A stretch of 64,000 nt of DNA from positions 28,696 through 92,695 of the forward strand of contig VTPC01008686.1 in NCBI GenBank assembly GCA_011009095.1, given 5' to 3'. Every line of letters starts with the position of its first letter. Position 1 is the first letter of the stretch. This DNA comes from Ignelater luminosus. Lineage: Eukaryota > Arthropoda > Insecta > Coleoptera > Elateridae. The notes under the pieces were generated by a model. It saw only the letters and a program-made list of their open reading frames with translations, did no database searches and was not told where the DNA came from. A program made the position numbers and the translations under genes. Positions 22,790-32,344 of the stretch are shown here, in pieces.

Positions 22790-22983
22790 CTAGTTTGTCA
22801 CTTTGTAGTTTTTCGTTCTGCGTAAAATTATGAATTNNNNNNNNNNNNNNNNNNNNNNNNNNNNNNNNNNNNNNNNNNNNNNNNNNNNNNNNNNNNNNNN
22901 NNNNNNNNNNNNNNNNNNNNNNNNNNNNNNNNNNNNCTAGTTTGTCACTTTGTAGTTTTTCGTTCTGCGTAAAATTATGAATT
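22790..22983. other. Assembly gap (100 N) flanked by the same 47 bp
   Basis: Positions 22837-22936 are exactly 100 N. The 47 bases before the gap (22790-22836) and after it (22937-22983) are identical, starting CTAGTTTGTCACTTTGTAG and ending AATTATGAATT. This suggests two contigs that really overlap, or a collapsed repeat, joined with an arbitrary gap length. Confidence 0.95.
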
Positions 22984-25900
22984 CGATCGATTTAAGTTTC
23001 CACACCATTCCCTTTTTGATCGACAGACTTTTGTTTGCATATTTAAAAATCGTCTTTGCATCATCGCAAGGAGTACTTTTCAAAGTTTTCCTATCTCATG
23101 CTATAAAAAGGACATAAAATCCTTCAGTCTACAAAATGTTACGCTTGGCTTGAAGGAATCGTTGCACTTTTGTTATTTAGTACTCGGATTATTTATTTAT
23201 AAAATCAAACACTTGGAAGAGATTTTTCGCTAAAATTCACCGAATGCATTTGTCCCACACATGAAATACTTTGACGTCATTTTCAATTTAAATTCATTAA
23301 TAAATCAAAATTTTAAATTGTGACATTTTTCCAGTAGTAACAGTAAATAAAATATTAAAATCGAAGAAATTTTTCGCTCATGAAACATTTACATTTTTTC
23401 CAACAAAATATCTTCTCGCACTTGGAGGGTGAAAACGCAGGTGGATCTAGATTTTCTCATCCATATTTAAAATACGTGCATAAAGCACTTAGGCGAGAAA
23501 GAAAAATGCGTTTATGCATCGACGTCGCTACATATATAGCAACATTCCTTTATTCTTGTAAGATCCTCCACGAGGTTGGGGTGACTAAAAGGGAAGGTAG
23601 GTAACCGTAGGTTAGCGTACCTCTGGGACTGCTCGTAAAACACATCCCGTGACAAACTGCCCGGTCGGAACGCGCAGGACGACATCGTCCTTGTTCCTGC
23701 TGCCAAACGTTTTCTTTACTTATAGCAAAAGGGTTTCCATTTTTCACAGAATTAAAATATATTTATTATATTATTTTTTATTTTTGTTTCCGGCAAATCT
23801 ATCTTTTCGGTTATTATCTTTGTCGTTTTTTTTCGGTAAATTTTGTTTTTAAACCTTGAATTTGTCTTTCGCAATTCTCACGAAATTTGGGGCGCCATTT
23901 CCATATATTATTGAACAAAGAGATTTAGATGGGAGTCTTTTGAACGATTCGCAAAATAAAAGAAGAGGCCGTGTATGCGTAGGGGCATTTTGCAGACTTG
24001 TATATGCATGGATTACCCGGAAAACGTCATTAGGACGCTCGCTCCCTAAAATACTTCAAAAGAAAATAATACTACGACCCACCGCATTCGCGTATAAGCG
24101 GAACTGCGGATTCACCCTTAGAATAACCGATTTCTTAATTCGGAATTCTGTGCCGCTTGTATTTTACAACTGCTTAATTCGCAAAGGGGCATTCGGTCTT
24201 CCGAAATGCGTTAACTGGATTTTTTCTTTCTGTACAATGGAATGTAGTTTTTTATGAGAAAGTTTACCCTCTTTTGTATCATCGATAATTTAGATTTTCT
24301 TTAATCAACTCACGTTTCTTTGTACTTTGCTTTGAAAGGAAATTTTCCACGAAACTCGTCTTTACGCCAATTAGTTTTTTTTTCGGAAATTTCCAAGCCT
24401 TGAGGAAATAATGGGCATAAGCAGATTTCGTATCGATTGCTTATGTTTAATATAACAATTCTAAAATAAAACCTGAAAGACACAAAAAAGAAAATGTCAG
24501 AAAGAGGAAGTTGTTTTTGTGGCAAAGAAAAGGAGGAGGAGTTGGAAAAGAAAGTAAAATGGCGAAAATGTACTATGTCAAAATGGAGGGACTATAATAC
24601 ACTGGCACTATTCTTTGGAAATAAATATAAAAATCAGAGGCAAAAAAGAAGTAAATTTAGTAATGCTTGCAAAGACAATCTATACGGAAAAATGATCACA
24701 GTCAGTTAATCTTTTGTTTTGATTATGTTGCATTTATAATAAGACTTGAATCTGTCTAATGTCACAATGCGAATACATTAATTATTTAGTTCAGTCTTCA
24801 TTTGACTTTTAATCATATTAAAATTCGATGATTAACACATGAAGTTTATCAACCTATTTGCTTTCTTTAAACACTTTCAATTTAAAGTGAATAAGCTTTC
24901 AATGCTAATTTGCTATTTCAACAAGTTAAGCCTCTGAAGTTTCTAAGTAACGAGATTTAACACTGAATTTCTGGTTCTATATATTTAACTCCTTTTCCAT
25001 AAACCAAGGCCACCAGCTGCGGTTAGTCTGGTGCAAGCAAAGATTGATTGTTTATGTTGCAGTGTTATCATCAACTGTTCACAGCATAGCCTTCTAACAA
25101 ACGTAAGGGTACTATATTCGCGTTCTTTACGAAATCACAGCTACTCCTCCTTTGTTCACCATGCGTATCATTAACACATCAAGCCAAACAATTCGTAACC
25201 TAATGATCACGTCCATCTTCACTTGGTTATTCCTGATTAATTAATTCATGTCACCAATGCAACCGCGACAAATCCTTTTAAGTTCTACTCAACGTATAAG
25301 CCAAACTGCCTCAATAATCCCAATTCAGATAGTGCAGCAAACCGGGCTATCCTTCGCAGGACCGTTTCAATTGCGTGTGCAGGGTGTACGCAAATTGACA
25401 AAGAAAGTACATTAAGTCATCAATGACGCATGTGTTGAAAGTTTTAAAATTTAAATTCTGAAGTCGGTATTGAAAATAAAATTATTTCAGTAGCCTGGCT
25501 GTTAAATCCAGTTAGTTTGGAGATCAATCGCATCATTATATGTCTTAGAGGAAATTCGCAAAAGTATCAACCATCTAGTTGAGCAAATCTTTGTATTTGA
25601 TATTGTATAAATATTTATGGGAAATACCCACATTGGTTAGCTAGGTGAAGTCTGCACTAGAAGTAAGAAGCTGCTCTAGGAGACTGCTATGTAGACATCG
25701 CAGTATAGGAAGGTTACCCTCAGGGCAGCTGCCTTTCATTTCATCTTTGGTGTCCAATAATGGATGGTCTTGTGTACCGACAATGGTTATTTCGTCAACC
25801 CATCTAAGACTAAAGTAAATCTCTTCATCAACAAAAAAGAAAAGGTTTAAGGTAGACGCTAGACCTATACGTAGAGGTGACCTTGAAAAGGAGATTAAAC

Positions 25901-26029
25901 TGGAAGTCACATGTCAGCAAGTAAGTAGCCATACTCTGGTGGCTGTCAGGTATTAGGTAGACTTTGAAGAATCAATCCTCAGATAGCCTACTGAATTTAC
26001 ACAACAACGATTAAACCTAGAGTACTATA
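22984..26029. other. Long stretch without recognised gene
   Basis: Several open frames exist, the longest 23856-24257 (+, 133 residues), followed by 24494-24709 (+) and 25641-25910 (-). None shows a domain, signal peptide or convincing splice context that I recognise. They could be chance frames or single exons. Confidence 0.4.
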
Positions 26030-26400
26030 TGGTTCAGTGGTCTAGTGGCTTAGTGTAGAGCGTACCGACATCATTCAAAGGCTGCATTTGAGGTTCTATG
26101 GAGGCTACCGGGCCTCCCATCTGAGATAAGGAAGAAGACCACGACGCCTACCTCAGAATTTGAACTGTAGAGTTGTAGCTTGGAAAGGGATTTACACCGG
26201 CCACGCCAGCATAGCCCAATTAGTAAAAAAAATGCCTTTTTCCACTTACAGGGTAACGCAGGCGGACGATCGATCGGTTAAGGCTTCAACAATTCTCAAG
26301 AGCGAACATTTCCACATTCACACATGTGAAAAAGCTTCGTTCTGCAAAAGTACACCATGGCTTAAGATAATTAAATCTTAAATTGAAGGCACAACCCTAT
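26030..26400 (+). repeat. Possible tRNA-derived SINE-like sequence
   Basis: The segment begins GGTTCAGTGGTCTAGTGG and then GTAGAGCG, which resembles a tRNA D-arm and box A. A further tRNA-like word CAGCATAGCCCAATTAGT follows at about 26209. A box-B-like GAGGTTCTATGG lies at about 26089. No full cloverleaf folds and no second copy was seen in the window, so this stays weak. Confidence 0.25.
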
Positions 26401-26429
26401 TTACCATCATTATGTTATTACAGGCTTGT

Positions 26430-27295
26430 ACGGGCCGGACCTTCTTCTAGTCAAGCCTTTACGTGACCCAGGTTCGGATTAGGCCGTGCCTCAGTTTAAA
26501 AATGTATCAAGCTTTTTGGGATTACGTTCGGTCAATCGGGCCATTCGGTCTTGTCGGGCCTGTCTAGCTGTTGGAGCCTGTTAGACCTCTCGGGCTTGTC
26601 AGGCCATACGAGTCTATCGGGCTTTGGACTTCTATTAAACTTCTCAGCCCCATCGGGCTTCTCAGGTCTGTCAGATTATTTTTGCTCTCGTGCTGCCGGG
26701 CCTATTGGCTCTTTTGTACTTTTCGGCTCTTTGAGTCTCTCGAGTCTATCAGGTCTTTTGGATCTCTAGAACCTACCAGATCATACAAATCTGTCGGGCA
26801 GTTTGGACAGTTCAGGCCTTTTAAACTTCTCAGCCCTTCAGGCTTCTCTGTCGGACCGTACGAGCCTCTCGGAGCCCGTCACACTATTTGGGCCCCTCGT
26901 GCTGTCGCGCCTATTGGCCCTTTTGGATTTTTCGGCCCTTTGGGTCTCTCGAGTCTATCAGGCCTTTTGGATCTCTACAGCCTACCAGATCATACGAATC
27001 TGCCGGGCATTTTTCGGCCCTTAAGGCTTCTCTGTCGTTCGGGCCTCTCGGGGCCCATCAGACTATTTGGGCCTATCGTGCTGTCGGGCCTATTGGCCCT
27101 TTTGGACTTTTCGTCCCTTTGGGTCTCTCGAGTCTATTAGGCCTTTTGGATCTCTAGAACCTACCAGGTCATTCGAATCTGTCGAACATTTTAGATAGTT
27201 CAGGCCTTTTGGACTTCTCGGCCCTTCGGGCTTCTCTGTCGGGCCGTTCGGGTTTCTTGGGCTGCTCGGGCCAATCAAGAAGTTACCGAGTTTCT
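26430..27295 (-). repeat. Minisatellite-core dispersed element, copy 2 (inverted)
   Basis: This is the reverse-complement relative of 1766-2400. On the minus strand it starts near 27295 with ACTCGGTAACTTCTTGATTG. It runs through 9-bp units (GGCCCTTTTGGACTTTTCGG on the plus strand) and ends at 26430 with GACTAGAAGAAGGTCCGGCC and a GC hairpin. Inside, a larger unit recurs: the word GGATCTCTAGAACCTACCAG or close variants begins at about 26760, 26969 and 27148, giving steps of 209 and 179 bp. So the 9-bp repeat is arranged in higher-order units. Several frames of 70-190 codons stay open because of the 9-bp period; they are not taken as genes. Confidence 0.75.
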
Positions 27296-27338
27296 TCTTC
27301 AAATACCCTAACGCCGACCATGCTCCGATAGTCAAGAC

Positions 27339-27580
27339 TAGTGGATTACTGCAGGTTGTTTGATGGAGAGCAAATACAAACTTTCAATCAGATTAGTTTT
27401 ACAAGAATGTTTAAAAAGTAAGAGCAACGAAGTCAGTAGAAGAGTGAACAGAAAGATAAAGAGAATGAAATTTAGCTAGAATTTTAATTAATTAAGCTAA
27501 TGGACTACTGATGATGGTCTGATGGAGAGCAACACGCTTGATCCTCAGACAGATTAGCTTCTCAAAGAAATTTACACCAG
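27339..27580 (+). repeat. Two diverged units of a roughly 160-bp tandem repeat
   Basis: GTGGATTACTGCAGG with TTTGATGGAGAGCAA downstream starts at 27341. TGGACTACTGATGATGG with CTGATGGAGAGCAA starts at 27501. Both units continue to a CAGATTAG word followed by CAAGAA or CAAAGAA. Spacing is about 160 bp. The repeat abuts the minisatellite element. Confidence 0.5.
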
Positions 27581-28539
27581 AAAACTAGCCCAGCTATCTA
27601 TCGGCGAAAACGCAGTAAGCGGACTAATGTATCAATAAGGTAACTTGCTTGGGTAGGTTAGTAGGACATTGTAGGCAACAAATTCATCAGTGAATCACCT
27701 CTAAGCACTTCCATATGTAGAATACAGACAAAAAACAAGAAAAATTGCCGGCTGCCCAAATCCATACAAATTTAACGCCAACCTAGTTAAGTTACTCATT
27801 TCAAAGTAAGCATTGAAACTGTAACATCGGACAAAGTAAGTTGGAGAGGCGGCCGTATCGGATATTATTATAGAAGCGGTAACAGAGTTCCCAGCGGTTT
27901 ATTACAATAACATTCCCTGATTTTTCCAGGTTATCCAGTAACTTAAATAAAAAAGGCACCGTGCTTTTTGCGCGCGGTTTGTAGATGTACTTGTTGCTGA
28001 TAGGAACTGTTCGCACGTGAATTTGTTGGTGCGGTGACAGTATCAGAGCTATCATTTTAAAAACAATGGAAGCATCCAGCTACCGCTGAATTACAGCGGC
28101 TGTATTTGGCTGAACGGTAACATTTGGATACATTCGGGCTGTAACGGAGGCACCCCAGTACTGCGACATCGGTGGCCTGTCAATGTTGCCACTTCGTGGA
28201 ATTTTTCCCGAGTCGTCAATTTTTTCTAATTTATTTCTTGTGTGAAAGATTTTTCACTGTGAATCGAGATTTTTCAAAGCAAGTTGAACGAGCTTTTCTC
28301 TTAGACAGGTCCAATGTATAGTATTACAACATTACAAGCCTATTTAATTTTGTTTTAGGGGCGAATTAGATAAATCATCTTCCTAGAACCAAGACACTTG
28401 TTCTCAGATAGCCGCCCATTTCTGTCAGCCAGTGTGCATTGCCAGCGCGATAGGAAGGCGTAGATTTGGCTACAGTCATTTTACTTCCTTTATTTCTCGG
28501 ACTTTATCCTGACCAACGCTATCAGAAATTCTCCTCCCG
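27581..28539. other. Stretch without recognised gene
   Basis: Nothing recognised apart from short frames. GC content rises towards the LINE tail that follows. Confidence 0.4.
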
Positions 28540-28870
28540 GCCGACACCGCACTGTAGGTCCCTTTCCTAAATCTGCGGGGTTTGTGGTTCTGCAAAGAAC
28601 GTTTCAAATCCCAATCCCATCCAAATTCCAGAATTCGTTTGCTCAAACACATCATCCTCATCACAATATCCAACAACTGAACAAATACGCCTCATTAATC
28701 CTCCTCATCCTATCATCAAAGAATAACACCAAGACCACAATAACTTCATGGAAGCATCAACGGACATCGTAGAATCCAAACAACTATCCCATCTTACGTT
28801 TCTTCTAACTTTAAGGCTACCCTAGCCACAGAGTCTTTTGCCACTGCAACCATACAACAAGACAATTTCA
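28540..28870 (+). mobile_element. Jockey-type LINE 3' tail fragment with conserved hairpin
   Basis: This segment matches the 3' untranslated layout of the LINE at 29930-32095: a CTGCGGGG word, then TTTGTGGTTCTGCAAAGAAC, then a long C- and A-rich run of CATCC, CCTCAT and CAACA words. No reverse-transcriptase text remains. It is a 5'-truncated copy of the tail only. Confidence 0.55.
28586..28601 (+). ncRNA. Hairpin motif in LINE tail, copy 1
   Basis: GGTTCT-GCAA-AGAACG has five of six stem pairs and a GNRA-type loop. It is one of three copies in the window (also 31669-31684 and 47692-47707). Confidence 0.5.
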
Positions 28871-29929
28871 AGTAAATTAAACATCTATTTTACTGCTGCT
28901 AAACTCCATCAAATCCAACCCCAGCCTTCAACAATCTTACTCTCTAAATCTTGAAAGAAACTGCATAGTCATGTTGATGATCAGTCAGTAGTAGACACGA
29001 AGTCCGCAATTACTTATCATCGTTACAAACAAAACTGCTGCTGCTTTGAGAAATTCCAAGAGACTGCCAAGACGTATTACTGCTACTACTACATCAGGTT
29101 TTCCCTTATTTTTCAATCAGAAAAAATTCATTTAGTACACAATATTCCCCCCACTCCCTATCACACAAAGTTATGTACTTTCGGCTACGGATATTTGTGT
29201 TCTTCACGAATTGTCATTATCAACATGAAAACTCACAATTTCTTTATTAGAGCACCGGCATGTCACCCTCAGGCGTCAATTTGTCAATAGCTATCGGGTT
29301 ATGGAGGTTATATCTAAGTCTCAAAGAAAAGGAAGCTAGGCTCGTCTTAGACAAGTTAGTGAAAAACTATATAGATAAAGAAATAGCAATCCTTTACCTC
29401 TTGTAAAGAACCAACTGACTTGCAGTTACGAAATCTGTTCCATCCTGGGCGAAACTCTCTAAAACAGCAACTGCAAACTGTAAAGAGAGAAAACAGACCA
29501 TTGCAGACCCAAAACTCGAAAAGTAAACAAACTGAGTTTACAGTATTGCACAGAAATCTAAGAAAGGTCTAGCTTTGAAAACTGAATATCTCAAAATTAT
29601 AATTTTTCAGTGTTAGGCTTTTCCTGCTTTATAGGATAGAATCGGAGTCATACCAAGGTACTTGGCGAATGTCGAAAACTGGAAGCACGAGCCTCGCAGT
29701 TCCAGGACGTCATCGGGGTCGAATCTAGCTGCAGTGACGGAATAGAATGACGTTTCTGGGGGTTTGGTCTAATTCTCCATTCTCGGAACAAGTCAAGTAC
29801 GCCAGAATTCTCGATCCATTGGCGAAGCTTTTAGACGTCACACACGGGGTCCTGCCGTCCGCGAATTGGAAAAGACGGACTTTAACTCTCCGGAAAGAGG
29901 GATGTCGTGGCAATTAAAGATGAATAAAA
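28871..29929. other. Stretch without recognised gene
   Basis: From about 29640 it turns GC-richer and may belong to the 5' part of the following LINE, but no motif was recognised. Confidence 0.4.
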
Positions 29930-30067
29930 GGGGGAAGAGGATGAGCCCCTGGGAGACTGGCAAACACACCCACAGACCCCCGCTTCTACGATCGCCATTT
30001 CCACCGAGTCAATAAGCACATCGAAAACCTTCGCGAAATCCATCCCCTGGTGATGGTTCCCCCCCCT

Positions 30068-31046
30068 TAAACTACCTCGCCCAGACATCATCGCCCCTAT
30101 CAGTGAAGTCGAAACATCCACCGCCATCGCCTCTGGCAAGAACTCCGCCCCCGGCGAGGACACCATCACCAGAAGGGCTCTGCGCCATCTTCCCCCGCTC
30201 GCTATCACCCTGCTCACTATCATCTTTAACTGCTGCTTACTCAGCGGTTACTTCCCCTCCGCCTGGAAAACTGCCCAGGTCATCATGCTCCTAAAACCAA
30301 ACAAGCGAGCCTCCGACCCCTGTTCCTACAGACCCATCGCCCTCCTCAACGTTCTCGGCAAGATCTTCGAGAGGATCCTCACCGACCGACTCACCGTATT
30401 CGCCACCGACCATGACATAATTCCCAACCACCAATTCGGCTTTCGGAAAGGCAGATCCACTAACGACCTTATTCTCCGCCTCCACTCAGACGCCAGCAGA
30501 GCAATAAACTCCGGCCGCTGCGTCATAGCCACATTTTTAGACATCGAACGTGCTTTCGATAAGGTTTGGCATGAGGGACTTCTCCTCAAGCTCATCCGGG
30601 CCAACCTCCCCCTCCCATTCGTCCGCGTTATCAACAGCTTTTTGTCTCATCGACAACACCAAGTCCGAGTCGGCCAAAACCTCTCGCGAAAATTCACCCC
30701 CCTCGCAGGCGTCCCCCAAGGGGCCATCCTCTCTCCTGTGCTCTTCACCCTCTTCTGCCGAGACATCCCCCTCCCCCAACACCCCAGCACCTGCCTGGTC
30801 CAATGCGCGGACGACACCGCACTCTGGGTGTCGGCCGGGAACACCGCCGCCGGCTCCAGGATCCTCTCGCAAGAACTTGCGAGGCTGGAGGCTTGGTTCC
30901 GACGGTGGCATATAAAACCCAATCCTAACAAAACCCAAACCATCCTCTTCCGCCATAAACATCAAACACAAACCCGCCGCCTCACCTACAATAACATCCA
31001 CCTGGACCTCTGGGGATCCCCCCCTCGAGCTATCCCCACACATTAA
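30068..31046 (+). CDS. Jockey-type reverse transcriptase, fingers and palm
   Basis: The frame is open from just after the C run at 30060-30067. It reads GKNSAPGEDTITRRAL, the canonical pre-RT linker, then CSYRPIALLNVLGKIFERIL, GFRKGRSTNDLILRL, FLDIERAFDKVWHEG (first catalytic aspartate), GVPQGAILSPVLFTLF and QCADDTALWV (the two further aspartates). The RT would copy the element's RNA at a nicked target. The residue before ADD is cysteine where Y, F or M is usual. An internal ATG at 30285 gives a 253-residue frame, but the family match clearly starts earlier. The frame runs out at 31046, shortly after the C run at 31019-31025 where the family match changes frame. The opposite-strand frames of this region (for example 30537-31187) are shadows caused by high GC. 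Confidence 0.85.
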
Positions 31047-31584
31047 GTACCTCGGTATCACCTTCTCCGCCACCCTTAACTGGGCAGAGACGCGGTTCTG
31101 CCTGTCGTCAGTGCGGAAACGCGCCTCCCTTCTCTCCAAGATCCGTGGCGGCATCACCGGCTGCCACTCCCGCACCCTCATCCACACGTATAAAACCTAC
31201 ATCCGACCCATCCTAGATTACAGATTCTCATGCTTCTCTACCTCCCCCAAGCGTTTCATCAAACAACTCCTATCCAAAGAGAGGGCCATCTGCAGGAGGA
31301 TTCTCGGTCTGGATCGCTGCCACCCCTTCGGGGAGGTTTGCGACCGCACCGGAATTCCCCCTATAGACGCCTGTCTCGAACTCCTAAGGCATCGTTTTGC
31401 CACCAAAGCCACTGCCACCAACAATACCTTCATCCTAGACGTCCTCCGCTCTCATCCAAGCAGCAACCGCTGGAAACCGAGGGTGAAAATGAAACACCCT
31501 CCCTCCAGATTCCTTCAATGCACCCAGGATCTCCCTCCTGACCTACAGGAGGTTCTTGATTCCACGCCACTAACCTACAGATAA
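31026..31584 (+). CDS. Jockey-type ORF2 C-terminal region
   Basis: The frame picks up as HIKYLGITFSATLNW, the usual RT thumb motif (xKYLGxxLDxxLxW). It continues through LIHTYKTYIRPILDY and SKERAICRRILGLD to the stop after PPDLQEVLDSTPLTYR. It is the direct continuation of the preceding RT in another frame. The change falls in a run of about seven C, so it is either a real indel or a sequencing error. Confidence 0.8.
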
Positions 31585-31668
31585 CCTCCTCAAACCACCC
31601 CCCCTCCACCCACATAACTAACCACCATACCCCTAAATCCTCCAACAGAGCAAACTGTGGGGGGGGGT

Positions 31669-31684
31669 GGTTCTAAAAAGAACC
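31669..31684 (+). ncRNA. Hairpin motif in LINE tail, copy 2
   Basis: GGTTCT-AAAA-AGAACC is a perfect 6-bp stem preceded by ACTGTGGGGG and followed by GTTT, 85 bases after the ORF2 stop. The complement fits the metazoan histone stem-loop pattern GGYYYUNNNNARRRCC. Confidence 0.6.
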
Positions 31685-32104
31685 GTTTCCCACATTCTTA
31701 CATTCTCACATAACATCATACATCTCCATCACACATCATCACTACATAACACACCACACACCATCACCACACACCATCACCACACACCACTACCACACAT
31801 CATAACCAGAAGAAACTTTTCAGCCCTTCTCCGATATCTCTCGACAGCCCCATACTTCAGCCATCATCAACATCAGTCTTCACCTCCACAGCCCCGTCAA
31901 CTCGCGCGCCCTCCACCCACCATCCTACCGCGAAGCCTCCCAATCTACCTCATCTACCTTGCTACTTCTTCTAATTCAATTTCCAACCACACCTGCCTCG
32001 ACGGACTTACGGAGGAGAAACGCACTCTGGCTTCCCCCCCCCCCCACCACAACACCTTTTCTATCAAGGCTTCAGAGACGTATAGAGTCTAAAGCCGCTG
32101 CTCT

Positions 32105-32340
32105 GAACGAGCAGCACCCTGCGATGAGACGCCCCTGGGAGACGCTGGCTTGCGGCGTGTACACCCTGGACGTAGCCTGATGCACTCGCACGCGATGTTG
32201 GCGGTCGAATAGATAACTGCTAATTAACCCGAGGAAGCAGGCGGAAATCTTGGTGGCTCTAAGCTTAAAAAGAAGCCTTCGTGTTAAACCTTGTTGAAGG
32301 CCCTCTCGATATCGAGAAACCTGGCCGTTACACAACGTTG
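32105..32340 (-). pseudogene. Second Jockey-type RT fragment, inverted
   Basis: On the minus strand 32325 to 32140 encodes a relative of the RT core: a FLDIERAF-like start is partly out of frame, then LLFKLRATKISACFLGLISS, then RQHRVRVHQATSRVYTPQAS and VSQG. It aligns by eye to the same RT stretch of the neighbouring plus-strand LINE (HEGLLLKL, HRQHQVRV, GVPQG) but is clearly diverged. It lies directly against the 3' end of that LINE. Confidence 0.7.
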
Positions 32341-32344
32341 AGAA

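Larger units (their letters stand above)
29930..32095 (+). mobile_element. Jockey-clade non-LTR retrotransposon, 5'-truncated, RT nearly intact
   Basis: The element lacks the endonuclease and begins in the linker before the reverse transcriptase (FYDRHFHRVNKHIENLREI, about 29987-30043). It continues through a full RT domain and the thumb/C-terminal region to a stop at 31584. It then has a C-rich 3' untranslated part of about 500 bp with the hairpin at 31669-31684 and ends near 32095 without a clear poly(A). It is strikingly GC-rich compared with its surroundings. Coding parts are split by two reading-frame changes, both next to C runs (about 30060 and 31019-31025). The good preservation suggests a relatively recent insertion. 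Confidence 0.85.

Noticed and set aside
23856-24257. 133-residue plus-strand frame as a host gene
   Set aside because: No domain, no convincing splice sites and an uneven composition; chance cannot be excluded.
26571-27140. 189-residue frame rich in FGL, SGL and RPF words
   Set aside because: Same minisatellite family in inverted orientation; no start context, no domain, several overlapping frames open.
30537-31187. 216-residue minus-strand frame and other opposite-strand frames over the Jockey RT
   Set aside because: They are antisense to a clear reverse transcriptase and are kept open by its high GC content.
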